This document shows positions 35,278 to 44,277 of a DNA stretch of 64,000 bases, one piece after another. The translations under genes were made by a program, and so were the position numbers. The stretch's first letter is position 1. The number at the start of each line of letters is the position of its first letter. Under the pieces are notes generated by a model. That model was not told where the DNA came from. It did not search any database and saw only the letters and a list, made by a program, of their open reading frames with translations. The stretch lies in the NCBI GenBank assembly GCA_934699095.1, contig CAKUVI010000005.1, positions 62,001 through 126,000 of the forward strand, in the 5' to 3' direction. Source of the DNA: an uncultured Bacteroidales bacterium. GTDB lineage: Bacteria > Bacteroidota > Bacteroidia > Bacteroidales > WCHB1-69.

Positions 35278-35285
35278 CAAAGGTA
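35278..35285 (-). promoter_or_regulatory. Putative -7 box of hydE-mtgA
   Basis: TACCTTTG on the minus strand, 18 bases before the chosen hydE ATG. Its position decides between two possible hydE starts. Confidence 0.5.
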
Positions 35286-35316
35286 CATTTTTTTGCATTG
35301 ATGCGCATCAATGGAC

Positions 35317-36096
35317 TTAAATAGTTGTTGCATGTTTTTCGACTTTTTTCTCTGTAGCCTTCACTATCAGCACACTTGCTTCGTAAAGCAGCCAGATGGG
35401 AAGAGAGACGATCATAAGGGTGAATGCGTCGGCTGTTGGGGTTATGATGGCGGCTATAATCAGGATAGCCACTATTGCGTATCGCCGGTATTTTGTCATG
35501 TATTCGGATTTGAGAAGACCAAAACGTGCCAAAAGCCAACTGATTACTGGGATTTCAAAGATAATTCCGAAAACAATGCTCATCATCAGCAATGTGTTCA
35601 TGTATGACTCCAAAGTGAGCATGTTTGCCACTTCTTCGCTTACCTGATAAGTGCCCAAAAAGCGTACGGTAAGGGGGAAAATCATGAAGTAGTTGAGACA
35701 AACACCGAGCAGAAACATAAGATAAGCCGACACTACAATCAGCGTTGATTGGTGTTTCTCGTTTTCGTACAAGGCAGGGCGGATGAAGTCGAAGAGCACT
35801 TTGATGATGTACGGCGAAGCGATCAAAATACCGAATGCGAAAGCAGTTTTCAGGTGTATCATGAACTGTTCGGTTAGACCTACGTTCATCAGGTTTATCG
35901 AGAAGTCACCACCTCCTATCAGTCTGTAGAATATGAATGAAGAGTCCTTTGGGGCGAGGACGATTGAGAACAGAAGGTCTTTGAAACAGAACGCGGCGGC
36001 CATGGCGACAAGCGAGGCGACAAGGATTTTGATCAGGGTGCCACGCAAATCATCCAGATGTTCCCAGAAAGACTTGTTTCCTTCTGTTTCCGTCAT
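35317..36096 (-). CDS. tatC: Sec-independent translocase TatC
   Basis: TatC is the receptor of the twin-arginine export system in the inner membrane. The 259-residue protein has six membrane helices and the N-terminal signature FWEHLDDLR at 10-18, with further conserved residues in the FGILIASPYIIKVLFDFIRPALYENE region. It starts six bases after the tatA stop, so the two Tat genes are an operon. Confidence 0.95.
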   Translation of the reverse strand: MTETEGNKSFWEHLDDLRGTLIKILVASLVAMAAAFCFKDLLFSIVLAPKDSSFIFYRLIGGGDFSINLMNVGLTEQFMIHLKTAFAFGILIASPYIIKVLFDFIRPALYENEKHQSTLIVVSAYLMFLLGVCLNYFMIFPLTVRFLGTYQVSEEVANMLTLESYMNTLLMMSIVFGIIFEIPVISWLLARFGLLKSEYMTKYRRYAIVAILIIAAIITPTADAFTLMIVSLPIWLLYEASVLIVKATEKKVEKHATTI

Positions 36097-36102
36097 GGAG
36101 TT

Positions 36103-36297
36103 TTACTCTTTCTCTGAGTCGTTGGTGTTCACGTCTTTGGCGCCTGGCAACTTGTCGTCGTCTTTGCCTTCGACACCGTCTTTGAAGGAGCGCACGCCCT
36201 TGCCCAGACCTTTCATCAGCTCTGGAATCTTCTTGCCTCCGAAAAGGAGAAGAACGATGAACGCAATCACCAAAATCTCAGTCATTCCAATTCTCAT
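36103..36297 (-). CDS. tatA: Twin-arginine translocase subunit TatA/E
   Basis: TatA oligomers form the Tat pathway pore. The 64-residue protein has one membrane helix at about 6-20, then FGGKKIPELMKGLGKGVRSFK, the family's amphipathic helix, and an acidic tail. A -7 box TATCTTTG on the minus strand at 36332-36339 lies 34 bases upstream, right at the end of the ECF gene, suggesting a separate promoter. Only TatA and TatC are seen, with no TatB, as in the minimal Tat systems of Bacteroidota. Confidence 0.93.
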   Translation of the reverse strand: MRIGMTEILVIAFIVLLLFGGKKIPELMKGLGKGVRSFKDGVEGKDDDKLPGAKDVNTNDSEKE

Positions 36298-36342
36298 ATC
36301 TTTTGATTTTATAGATTTGAATTACGAGCTACAAAGATAACA

Positions 36343-36852
36343 TTATTTTTTCAATATGAGTCTGATTGCTAAATATCCGCCAACAATTTGCACCAGCATG
36401 CCGGGTATTCCGACTGTGAAATCTGTGAAACCTGCGGCAAATGATCCTTCTATGAGGGATTCTACGAGACAGCCTATTACCTGGTACGACAGAACGACAG
36501 CTGTCAGCAGTGGCAGGGATATTGACTTGGATTTTGAGGCGATGGCGGCTGCTGCAATTGCAAGGAGAGTTGATTTAACCATAATAGACGGAAGCACTGC
36601 CGGTGCTGGCATCCCAAAAAGTGCAGAGTTGATGATAGGGGAGAGCACAGCGGTGAGCAGACCTACTTTCCAGCCGTATTTGTAAGCGCCGATCAAGGTG
36701 AAGAAGTAAATTGGCAGAAAAATATGACCGCCGTTAGGGATCAGGTGGCATAACTGGGGAAAGAGGATGTTGCCTATAATGAAAAGTGCAGCGAAGAGAT
36801 AAGTCTTGGCTTCCTTGTATCCCAAAGAGTAAAGTTTTACTGTTGATTCCAT
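36343..36852 (-). CDS. ECF transporter S component
   Basis: A 169-residue membrane protein with five or six helices and the pattern of S components of energy-coupling-factor transporters, which bind a vitamin or metal in the membrane: GGHIFLPIYFFTLIGAYKYG near 41-60 and the C-terminal GGYLAIRLILKK. The energising subunits (EcfA, EcfT) are not beside it, so it likely shares a module encoded elsewhere. The substrate is not predictable. The neighbouring DUF1893 gene ends five bases upstream. Confidence 0.82.
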   Translation of the reverse strand: MESTVKLYSLGYKEAKTYLFAALFIIGNILFPQLCHLIPNGGHIFLPIYFFTLIGAYKYGWKVGLLTAVLSPIINSALFGMPAPAVLPSIMVKSTLLAIAAAAIASKSKSISLPLLTAVVLSYQVIGCLVESLIEGSFAAGFTDFTVGIPGMLVQIVGGYLAIRLILKK

Positions 36853-36857
36853 AAATG

Positions 36858-37286
36858 TTATTGTTTGATGTTCTGCATTTCTTTAAAATGTTCTCTCAAA
36901 GTATGTTCAATTTGCGCTGGAGTGTCGGCATTTTCAACTAATTCTTCCAATCTGCACCGTGAGTCGCCTTCCGGAATCGTTATTTTTTCAGTCAGTGTGG
37001 AGAAAGAGTAGGTGATATTGGCGTTTTGGAGTGTTGGAATGGCTTTTTTGCTCATCACACTGGCGTAAACAGTCCGCACACCGGCGTTGGCTATCAGTCC
37101 TGCAGCGGCTTTGCCGACTATTTTGTCGGCAATGTAGGCGTTTTTGAGTCGTGAAGGTTCGTTGTCGATCAGCCACATGAGGTCGCGCACGCCTTTTTTG
37201 TTGTACGTGCTTATGTTGCCCATTGCGTCTTTCACCACTAATGAGCAATTTTGCGAGCATAATATGTTGATGATATCGTCGTTCAT
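36858..37286 (-). CDS. DUF1893 protein
   Basis: A 142-residue soluble protein matching DUF1893: SLVVKDAMGNISTYNKKGVRDLMWLID near 15-42, IVGKAAAGLIANAGVRTVYA near 56-75. The domain is thought to share the cytidine-deaminase-like fold, but its function is not settled. It lies five bases before the ECF S component gene, which is commonly paired with it in anaerobes, so it may act on the imported substrate. Confidence 0.78.
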   Translation of the reverse strand: MNDDIINILCSQNCSLVVKDAMGNISTYNKKGVRDLMWLIDNEPSRLKNAYIADKIVGKAAAGLIANAGVRTVYASVMSKKAIPTLQNANITYSFSTLTEKITIPEGDSRCRLEELVENADTPAQIEHTLREHFKEMQNIKQ

Positions 37287-37325
37287 TTACAGATAGTATC
37301 TTTTTTTGAGTGCCTTATTGCTGTT

Positions 37326-37613
37326 TTATCTGAAGATTATGTCTTTCACAACCGGACCAAGGTCGTTGTTGATTCTTTGTATTATTTGCGATTTGCTTCC
37401 GAAAAGTTCGAATTTAAGTGCTGCGTTTTTCACTTTGACATAGAGGATGCCGTTGTTGAGGTCGGTGCACTTTGAGAATTGTGCGCAGATGTCGCCGACA
37501 TATTCGTGCCATCTTTCGAACAGTATCTGTTTGTTGAGAAGATGCTGTTTTCCGGATTTTTTCACGAACTGGCTTACGAGTTCCTTGAGATTTGTTTCAT
37601 GTCTGTTGTTCAT
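37326..37613 (-). CDS. DUF721 (DciA-like) protein
   Basis: A 95-residue protein of the DUF721 family, with FERWHEYVGDICAQFSKCTDL near 28-48 and GILYVKVKNAALKFEL near 54-69. Members include DciA, a helicase loader partner of DnaB in many bacteria, so a role in replication is plausible. It starts five bases after the queE stop, in the same operon. Confidence 0.82.
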   Translation of the reverse strand: MNNRHETNLKELVSQFVKKSGKQHLLNKQILFERWHEYVGDICAQFSKCTDLNNGILYVKVKNAALKFELFGSKSQIIQRINNDLGPVVKDIIFR

Positions 37614-37618
37614 TTTTT

Positions 37619-38230
37619 TTACAGTATTTGCATGTATTTATGAGTTTGGAGGGAGATTCGCCATTTGGGGTTGTTCAGGATGTAGTCAACGATATCTTTG
37701 ATTATCACGTTGCATCTGTTCCAATCGGGTTGAAGATATAGGCGGCAGTTTTCTGATACTTTGGCGGCGTTGAGTTCGGCCCATTCGAAATCCTCTTTGC
37801 ATCCGATGATGACTTTGAGTTCGTTGGCTTTGCGGTAAATCTCGTCATTGGGTGCGGCGCCATATTTAGGGGAGAGGCAAATCCAATCCCAATTACCTGT
37901 AAGTGGTTGTGAGCCAGATGTTTCAAGAAAGCATTTGATGTTGTTTTTGTGAAGTTGGTCACACAGATATGTCATATTATAAAGCATAGGTTCACCGCCG
38001 GTGACCACCACAGCCTTGGCCGGGCAGGAGACGGTGTGACTGACAATTTCGTCAACCTCCACTTTGGGGTATCTGCTGGCATCCCAAGCGCGCATTTCAT
38101 CGCAAAACGAACATCCGACCTCGCATCCACCCACGCGGATGAACCACGCGGCCTGGCCCGTGTTATATCCTTCACCTTGAAGAGAGTAGAACTCTTCTAC
38201 AACCGGTATTGTGTTTGAAATATTATTCAT
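37619..38230 (-). CDS. queE: 7-carboxy-7-deazaguanine synthase QueE
   Basis: QueE is a radical-SAM enzyme that makes 7-carboxy-7-deazaguanine for queuosine and related bases. The 203-residue protein has the cluster motif C-x3-C-x2-C (GCEVGCSFCDE) near 35-45 and the SAM-binding block VVTGGEPMLYN near 74-84. It is of normal length. It supplies the substrate of QueC, whose gene is at 29026. A -7 box TAACTTTG on the minus strand (38248-38255) precedes it. Confidence 0.94.
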   Translation of the reverse strand: MNNISNTIPVVEEFYSLQGEGYNTGQAAWFIRVGGCEVGCSFCDEMRAWDASRYPKVEVDEIVSHTVSCPAKAVVVTGGEPMLYNMTYLCDQLHKNNIKCFLETSGSQPLTGNWDWICLSPKYGAAPNDEIYRKANELKVIIGCKEDFEWAELNAAKVSENCRLYLQPDWNRCNVIIKDIVDYILNNPKWRISLQTHKYMQIL

Positions 38231-38247
38231 ACTCAGAAAAACGGCTG

Positions 38248-38255
38248 CAAAGTTA
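38248..38255 (-). promoter_or_regulatory. Putative -7 box of queE-DUF721
   Basis: TAACTTTG on the minus strand, 17 bases before the queE ATG. The -33 element is not recognised. Confidence 0.45.
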
Positions 38256-38366
38256 CAATTTTTTTTGATGAGATTATATTTGTCTTTGACCGAAATATCA
38301 ATGAAACTTAAATGAAACCATCAGAATATTCGCTTTATGAAGATGATTATTCCCAGTCGCGTCGTT

Positions 38367-39500
38367 TTACATTTTATTTTTCGCGGCCTTTTCTATAGAA
38401 TTCCAGAGAAGATTTGCTGTTTTATCCCAGGTGAATCTGTTTTTTCTTTCTATTTCTTTGAAAATCAGTTGTTTGCGTAATTCTTCGTCGAATGATATTT
38501 TCTCCATGGCATTCGCAATGGCGGATGGGGAATGCGGATCTACAATAAGTGCCGCATCTCCGGCTATTTCCGGCATTGAAGAGACGTTTGAGGTTATGAC
38601 AGGCGTGTGTGTGTTGAAGGAATCCACAATTGGCAGACCGAATCCTTCAAAGAGCGAAGGATATACGAGAGCCTTTGCCGATGCGGTGAGTTTCACCACT
38701 TCTTCAGTGGGCAAATATCCGGTCATCAGAACGTCATCCTTGTGTATTAGTGAATTATAGGTGTCTTCAATCTCACCTGCCCACCATTTCTTGTTCCCCA
38801 CCACTACCAATTTGGTGTTGGAGTCGTGGTGCGTTCTGAATTCGTCGTATGCTTTGAATATATTGGTGAGGTTTTTCCTCTTATGAATAAGCCCGATGAA
38901 GAGAAAAAAGTCGCATCCGTTTGTAAACTGCTCTTTTACAGATATTTGCTCGGTCTCAGACAAGGGTTTGTAGAGTTGGTTGCCGCCACAATATACCACG
39001 TCGATTTTGTCGGCGGGCACATTGAACTGCTTTGAAATATCCTGTTTTGAAAACTCTGAAACAGTGGCAATTCGTGAGGCTTTTTGGGCGAATTTATGAA
39101 AAAAGCGCTGGTAATAGCGTCTTACGACGGGCGGCACAAATTCAGGATTGTGCACGAAGTTGAGGTCGTGTATGACATTCACAACCGGAACCTCGAGATG
39201 GGTCGGGATCCATCCATCGGTTGACAAAAACATGTCAGGCTTTATTTTCCGAAGCTGGAAAGGTATGCCATGTTCGAAGAAAAGGTACCAAAGGTAAGGG
39301 TGTCTTGCCTGCGGATGCGCCACCACAGGGGTTATGTTGTCAGAGAAGACGAAAAAAGGATCGAATTTTCTGTCAAATATAAAGTAGAAATGATGTTCAG
39401 GGTGGGATTGGGTTATTCTTTTCAGGGATTCATACGAAAACTGACCGATGCCTTCCAATTTGTCTTTCAGAAGCAGGCGTGTGTTTACGGCTATATTCAT
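38367..39500 (-). CDS. GT4-like glycosyltransferase
   Basis: A 377-residue glycosyltransferase with the GT-B fold. The C-terminal half has the nucleotide-sugar site EGFGLPIVDSF with the E-x7-E type spacing and PVITSNVSSMPEIAGDAALIV. N-terminal motifs include VINVIHDLNFVHNPE. Similar enzymes build surface polysaccharides and often use GDP- or UDP-sugars. It starts 15 bases after the recJ stop and is cotranscribed with it. Confidence 0.88.
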   Translation of the reverse strand: MNIAVNTRLLLKDKLEGIGQFSYESLKRITQSHPEHHFYFIFDRKFDPFFVFSDNITPVVAHPQARHPYLWYLFFEHGIPFQLRKIKPDMFLSTDGWIPTHLEVPVVNVIHDLNFVHNPEFVPPVVRRYYQRFFHKFAQKASRIATVSEFSKQDISKQFNVPADKIDVVYCGGNQLYKPLSETEQISVKEQFTNGCDFFLFIGLIHKRKNLTNIFKAYDEFRTHHDSNTKLVVVGNKKWWAGEIEDTYNSLIHKDDVLMTGYLPTEEVVKLTASAKALVYPSLFEGFGLPIVDSFNTHTPVITSNVSSMPEIAGDAALIVDPHSPSAIANAMEKISFDEELRKQLIFKEIERKNRFTWDKTANLLWNSIEKAAKNKM

Positions 39501-39515
39501 CGGAGATTTGAAAGC

Positions 39516-41366
39516 TTATTTGTCGGAACTTGTGCGATAGGTGAAATCTTCAGGCGACGAATCCTGCTCTTGTTGCGGCGGGGTGTCGGTCGTGTCGTTA
39601 TCCATAGATTCCACATCTTTGATGTTAAGTTGTGTGCTTGTGACGTTGTTCCATCTGTTTTCTTCAACATGGTACAGGATGTTGAACGGTTTGTTTTGGC
39701 TTACTATCGACATCTTGTCTTTCTGGTTGAAGGCGATGCAGTCGAACGGGTTGCTGCGGTCTTCCGGGTTGTAGATCTTGAGTTTAAGGTGTTTGTCGCG
39801 AACGATCTGAGCGTTTCCATCGTCCATTACGCCATCTGTTTCGAAAATCGGTTCCATATTGCCGGGGCCGAATGGTGCGAACTTTTTGAGGTTTTTGAGG
39901 AATTGAGGTGTGATTTCGGAGAGGTTGAGCTGCATATCCACGGCAATTTCCGGTTCGTATGAAGATTCGTCAAGATTTTCTTTCACATATTCCTCGAAGC
40001 GTTGAGAGAATTCTTCAAGGTTTTCCTGCTTCATGGTGAGTCCTGCGGCATATTTGTGTCCGCCGAAGTGCTCAAGCAGGTCGGCGCAGGAGTCGATGCC
40101 GTCGTAGATGTTGAATTCCTTCACTGAGCGTGCCGAGCCGGTGATAAGTCCGTCTTCTGAGCTCATGAGTACGATTGTCGGTTTATAGAACTCTTCAACA
40201 AGGCGGGAGGCGACGATTCCAATGATACCTTTTTCCCATCTCGGGTTGTAAATCACGATACTTTTCCTGTTTTCGTACTCGTGGGAGTTGCGGATCATGT
40301 CCATTGCCTCCTCGGTGGCGTTCTTGTCCTTTTGCTTGCGCTCGTTGTTTTGCTTGTTGATGCGTGTGCTGATCTCCACCGATTTGCCTTCGTCTTCTAC
40401 AAGGAACAGTCTTACAGACTCTTTCGCGCTCTTGATTCGGCCCGCCGCGTTGATTCTCGGTCCGACGTAGAACACCAAGTCGGAGATGGAGATCACGCGT
40501 GTAAAAATCGTGTCTTCGCTGAAAGGAGGGTACTCTCTCATCTTTATGCCAGCCTGGTTGAGTATTGTCTTGATGCCCATTCTCGGGATTTTGTTGAGCA
40601 TTTCCAGGCCATAGTATGCAAGTATCCTGTTTTCGCCGGTGATAGCCACTATGTCGCATGCGATGCTGACAGCCACCAGGTCCATGCGTTTGAGCCAGAG
40701 CTCGTCGGTCAGCACATTGTATTGGCAGTAGCCTTGGATGAGTTTGAAACCGACTCCGCAACCGGAAAGTTCCTTATATGGGTATTTGCAGTCTTTGCGT
40801 TTTGGGTCGAGGATTGCGTATGCTTTGGGAAGGCTTTCGCCCTCAAGGTGGTGGTCGGTGATGATGACGTCAATGCGATACTGGTTTGCCAGATCCACCA
40901 TGTCGTTTGCCTTGATACCACAATCCAATGAGATAAGCAAATTGATACCGTGTGTTTTGCAGAAGTTTATGCCTGTTTCGGTTATGCCGTAGCCTTCGGT
41001 GTATCTGTCGGGTATGTAGTACTTTATGTAATCGTGGGCATCGGAGCCTCTGATTTCGCACAGGAAGGAGTAGAGCAAGGCCACAGCCGAGGTGCCGTCC
41101 ACGTCATAGTCGCCATAGACCATGATTTTTTCGTCATGGATTATGGCATCGGAGAGGCGTTGCACTGCCTTGTCCATATCTTTCATCAGGAACGGGTCGT
41201 GAAGACGGTTTATGTTCGGGTCGAAAAAGTCTTCAGCCTGTTCAACGGTGGTTATGCCGCGCTGGGCAAGCAAGGTTGCCAACGGGCGTTCAAGCTGTAG
41301 CTTGTCGCACAACTCGGAGACCGTCTGCTCGTCAGGAAGCTCTTTTTTTACCCAGTGTTTTTTCAT
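39516..41366 (-). CDS. recJ: Single-stranded DNA exonuclease RecJ
   Basis: RecJ degrades single-stranded DNA 5' to 3' in recombination and mismatch repair. The 616-residue protein has the DHH-family motifs YGDYDVDGTSA at 84-94, ITDHHLEG at 169-176 and GPRINAAGRI, then the C-terminal DHHA1 region with GGHKYAAGLTM and an OB-like tail. Length is typical. A consensus promoter sits just upstream, its -33 box overlapping the dnaA stop codon. Confidence 0.95.
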   Translation of the reverse strand: MKKHWVKKELPDEQTVSELCDKLQLERPLATLLAQRGITTVEQAEDFFDPNINRLHDPFLMKDMDKAVQRLSDAIIHDEKIMVYGDYDVDGTSAVALLYSFLCEIRGSDAHDYIKYYIPDRYTEGYGITETGINFCKTHGINLLISLDCGIKANDMVDLANQYRIDVIITDHHLEGESLPKAYAILDPKRKDCKYPYKELSGCGVGFKLIQGYCQYNVLTDELWLKRMDLVAVSIACDIVAITGENRILAYYGLEMLNKIPRMGIKTILNQAGIKMREYPPFSEDTIFTRVISISDLVFYVGPRINAAGRIKSAKESVRLFLVEDEGKSVEISTRINKQNNERKQKDKNATEEAMDMIRNSHEYENRKSIVIYNPRWEKGIIGIVASRLVEEFYKPTIVLMSSEDGLITGSARSVKEFNIYDGIDSCADLLEHFGGHKYAAGLTMKQENLEEFSQRFEEYVKENLDESSYEPEIAVDMQLNLSEITPQFLKNLKKFAPFGPGNMEPIFETDGVMDDGNAQIVRDKHLKLKIYNPEDRSNPFDCIAFNQKDKMSIVSQNKPFNILYHVEENRWNNVTSTQLNIKDVESMDNDTTDTPPQQEQDSSPEDFTYRTSSDK

Positions 41367-41391
41367 GATGCATCAAAAAATATGGACGCTG

Positions 41392-41422
41392 CAAATATAA
41401 CTATTTTTTTAATCGGATCAAA
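41392..41422 (-). promoter_or_regulatory. Promoter of recJ
   Basis: On the minus strand: TTTG, exactly 19 bases, then TATATTTG. The TTTG overlaps the TGA stop of dnaA, so recJ can be transcribed separately from dnaA even though the genes are close. Confidence 0.75.
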
Positions 41423-42875
41423 TATTTCCGATTTTCATTTTTTTGTCTATGTCAGCGATGTACTGTTTCATTTTTTTGTCGGTGTCGTTGAGGTTGCTGA
41501 TAGTCCTGCAGGCATGGAGGACGGTGGCATGGTCCTTGTTTCCGCAGTAAGCGCCAATCACAGACAGGGGGAGTTGGGTGTATTTTTTCGCAAAATACAT
41601 ACTGATTTGGCGGATTTGCACGATTTCGCGCTTTCTTGTCTTGGCGTTGATGGCATCAACAGACACGCCGAAGTAGTCGCACACAATCTTCTGGATGTAT
41701 TCGATGGAGATCTCCTTGGCGGTAGATTTCACGTATTTGTCAACCATTTCGCGTGCGAGGTCGAGAGTGATGTCGCGGTGGTTGAGGGATGCTTGGGCCA
41801 AGATGGCAATCATGGCGCCCTCAATCTCGCGGGTATTGGCCGTGATTCTCAGTGCCAGGTAGTCGATGACCTCTTTGGAGAATTCAATGCCGTTGTTTTC
41901 CAATTTCTTGGTGATGATGGCAGTACGGGTTTCTAAATCAGGCACTTGCAAGTCTGTTGCCAAACCCCATTTGAAGCGGTTGAGGAGTCTTGGCTCAAAT
42001 CCGGAGATATCCACGGGCGACTTGTCGGAGGTCATTATGATTTGCTTCTTGTGTTGATGTAAATAGTTGAATATCAAGAAGAATGCCTCTTGTGTCTTGG
42101 CTTTTGTGCCGGATATAAACTGTATATCATCGATGATAAGCATATCTACGGCCTGGTAAAACCAGAAGAAGTCGTTGAGGTTGTCGCTTTTCACAGCCTC
42201 CATATACTGTTGGTAGAATGTGTCGGCGCTGACGTAGAGCACTATTTTGTCGGGGAAGTTGATTTTGGTCTGGATGCCGATAGCGTTGACAAGGTGTGTT
42301 TTCCCCAATCCTACATCAGAGTAGATGAACAGCGGGTTGAAGGCTGTCTGTCCCGGGGCCTTTGAGATGGCGAGTCCGGCGGCGCAGGCGAGCCTGTTGC
42401 AGTCGCCAACCACGTAATTGTCGAAAGTGAGTGTCTCAGAGAGGTTGGATGCGATGCGCTGTTTTTTGATGCCCGGCACCACTTGCGGGTTGGGTATGTC
42501 CTTGCGCTCCATGGAGATGACGTCCATAGGTGGCATCATCAAAGGGTTTTTCACCGCCTTGCGGGATGTGGACGGTATGATCAGCGACGACGACTGCTCC
42601 GGGGTGGCGCCGCGCTCCATTAGCACCTTGTAGCGGAGTTTCGCATCGTTGCCTAACAACTTTCTGATCGTCGTGCGTAGCAATGCCACATACTGTTCCT
42701 CCAAAACCTCCTTGTACCATAGACTCGGAAGCTCCAAAGTGAGCTGCTTCTTGTCTAAAGAGACCGCTGTGATCGGTTGAAAAATAGTCTCATACACTTC
42801 AGGTGCAACGTTGTCACGTATGATGTCCAAACACCTGTTCCAAGTTTCAATATGCGATGGTATTTCTTCTTTCAT
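41418..42875 (-). CDS. dnaA: Replication initiator DnaA
   Basis: DnaA unwinds the origin and loads the helicase. The 485-residue protein has the N-terminal domain I, a linker, an AAA+ domain with Walker A SDVGLGKT at 186-193 and Walker B MLIIDDIQF, and the DNA-binding domain with NKDHATVLHACRTI. The ATG at 42875 is chosen over a TTG at 42896 because an AGGAG-like sequence lies eight bases before it. No cluster of DnaA boxes is seen in the 170 bases upstream. Confidence 0.96.
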   Translation of the reverse strand: MKEEIPSHIETWNRCLDIIRDNVAPEVYETIFQPITAVSLDKKQLTLELPSLWYKEVLEEQYVALLRTTIRKLLGNDAKLRYKVLMERGATPEQSSSLIIPSTSRKAVKNPLMMPPMDVISMERKDIPNPQVVPGIKKQRIASNLSETLTFDNYVVGDCNRLACAAGLAISKAPGQTAFNPLFIYSDVGLGKTHLVNAIGIQTKINFPDKIVLYVSADTFYQQYMEAVKSDNLNDFFWFYQAVDMLIIDDIQFISGTKAKTQEAFFLIFNYLHQHKKQIIMTSDKSPVDISGFEPRLLNRFKWGLATDLQVPDLETRTAIITKKLENNGIEFSKEVIDYLALRITANTREIEGAMIAILAQASLNHRDITLDLAREMVDKYVKSTAKEISIEYIQKIVCDYFGVSVDAINAKTRKREIVQIRQISMYFAKKYTQLPLSVIGAYCGNKDHATVLHACRTISNLNDTDKKMKQYIADIDKKMKIGNI

Positions 42876-43045
42876 TGTATAACTCCTATCCTTCAATTTT
42901 TGCTATCGTATTGATATTTAATTTGTTGAGTGAGATTGATTGTTGAATAAATTAGACAGCAAAATTAACACAAAAAAAGTTAAAAAAAAAATCTTTTTGC
43001 TATTGATTTTTTGAAAAAAAAATGTAACGAAGGAGAAAATGGTTG

Positions 43046-43759
43046 TCAAGACAATCTGTCTCTGAATTGCTCGAATTTGCCCACATCGAACCAGTTTCCG
43101 CCATCGTGAACGAAGGCGCAGATCTTGTTTGAGCCGTATTTTTCGAGATAGAAACGTGTGATGGAACATTTTTCAACGGTAGGTATCTGCTCTGCAAACG
43201 ATGTGTTTATGACATGTATTCCGCTGAAGGCCATCATCTCTTCCCGGTCGGGGGCGCCGCCACCGATCCTCTCGCCTGTGTTCTTGTTAAGCCATCCAGT
43301 GAGGCGCATGGACTCCCTGTCAAATGTGAAATACCGGGATGTCTCGCGATGCCTTACCGCCAAAGTCGCATCGTTGCCGCTTGCCCTATGGAAGTCGATT
43401 AGACGACCAAGGTCTATGTCGGAGATTATGTCCACATTGTAAAGCAGAACCGAGTCGCAGCCGCTCAAAAAAGGCATGGCGAACTTCAACCCTCCAGCAG
43501 TGTCCCGCAAAAAGGCCCTCTCATCCGAAATGGTGAATCTGGCCTCCGTGTCCATGTTTCTCAAGTGCTCTATGATCAGGTCCGGGAAGTGATGCACATT
43601 CACTGTGATGTCGGTTATCCCGCACCCCACGAATTTTTCAACCACATGGTCGATCAATGGCTTGCCGTCAAGCTTTACCAATGCCTTCGGAACCCGCTCG
43701 GTCAGCGGCTTCAGACGCGTTCCTAATCCGGCTGCAAATATGAATCCTTTGGTTCTCAT
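43046..43759 (-). CDS. Sugar-phosphate nucleotidyltransferase (MurU-like)
   Basis: A 237-residue NTP-transferase with the signature FAAGLGTRLKPLT near 6-18, PKALVKLDGKPLIDH near 22-36 and the metal site LYNVDI near 105-110. Similar single-domain enzymes include MurU, which makes UDP-MurNAc during cell-wall recycling, and mannose-1-phosphate guanylyltransferases. The substrate is not proven. The ATG at 43759 follows a -7 box TACTTTTG on the minus strand (43772-43779). dnaA starts 170 bases downstream on the same strand. Confidence 0.85.
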   Translation of the reverse strand: MRTKGFIFAAGLGTRLKPLTERVPKALVKLDGKPLIDHVVEKFVGCGITDITVNVHHFPDLIIEHLRNMDTEARFTISDERAFLRDTAGGLKFAMPFLSGCDSVLLYNVDIISDIDLGRLIDFHRASGNDATLAVRHRETSRYFTFDRESMRLTGWLNKNTGERIGGGAPDREEMMAFSGIHVINTSFAEQIPTVEKCSITRFYLEKYGSNKICAFVHDGGNWFDVGKFEQFRDRLS

Positions 43760-43835
43760 ATTCTTTTTTTGCAAAAGTAACAAAATAGTGTTAATTTAAG
43801 CGATAAAAATATATGTGAATGATAAAAAAAAGTCA

Positions 43836-43843
43836 TATTTTTG
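43836..43843 (+). promoter_or_regulatory. Putative -7 box of the lipoprotein at 43873
   Basis: TATTTTTG, 29 bases before the ATG. A -33 TTTG is not evident at the standard spacing. Confidence 0.45.
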
Positions 43844-43872
43844 CAGCTCGTTAAATTACAACAGATTATAGT

Positions 43873-44277
43873 ATGAGAAAGAGACTCTTTTTAGGAATAT
43901 TAACACTTTTATTGATGTTCACTGCCTGTGATGACAAGAAGATCACTACTGTATATTCAACAGGCTGCATCGGATTCACTTCCAGCTATACGACCGAGTC
44001 AAAATGGCAGGATTTGGATGAATATATGGACAAAACTGTGGATTCATACAACAAAACCATCACTTTTGAAAGCGAAACAATATCCGAAAACGATAATAAA
44101 GCCGCATCTTTTGTAGAAACACAGATGAAAAAGGTTGACAAGGACAAGGTCATCTCCTTCATTAAGGGCAACGACACATATATATATGGTATCAGGAAGG
44201 CAAATGCCAACGGAAGCTATACAGTTGTGAAGGCCTATAAGTTCGACAAGGACGGATGTGAAGAATATAAGGATTAG
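43873..44277 (+). CDS. Small hypothetical lipoprotein
   Basis: A 134-residue protein with an export signal and lipobox MFTAC (Cys19), giving a mature chain of 116 residues, Lys/Asp-rich, with two cysteines that could bridge. No family is recognised. It has its own -7 box. Its stop TAG overlaps the stop of the convergent pcm gene by four bases, leaving no room for a terminator between. Confidence 0.65.
   Translation: MRKRLFLGILTLLLMFTACDDKKITTVYSTGCIGFTSSYTTESKWQDLDEYMDKTVDSYNKTITFESETISENDNKAASFVETQMKKVDKDKVISFIKGNDTYIYGIRKANANGSYTVVKAYKFDKDGCEEYKD

Noticed and set aside
38311..38400. 28-codon + strand frame between queE and the glycosyltransferase gene
   Set aside because: A TATATTTG lies upstream, but the frame overlaps the end of the minus-strand glycosyltransferase gene and has no other support.
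42876..43045. Replication origin next to dnaA
   Set aside because: The stretch is AT-rich but has no cluster of DnaA boxes like TTATCCACA on either strand; no support for an origin here.
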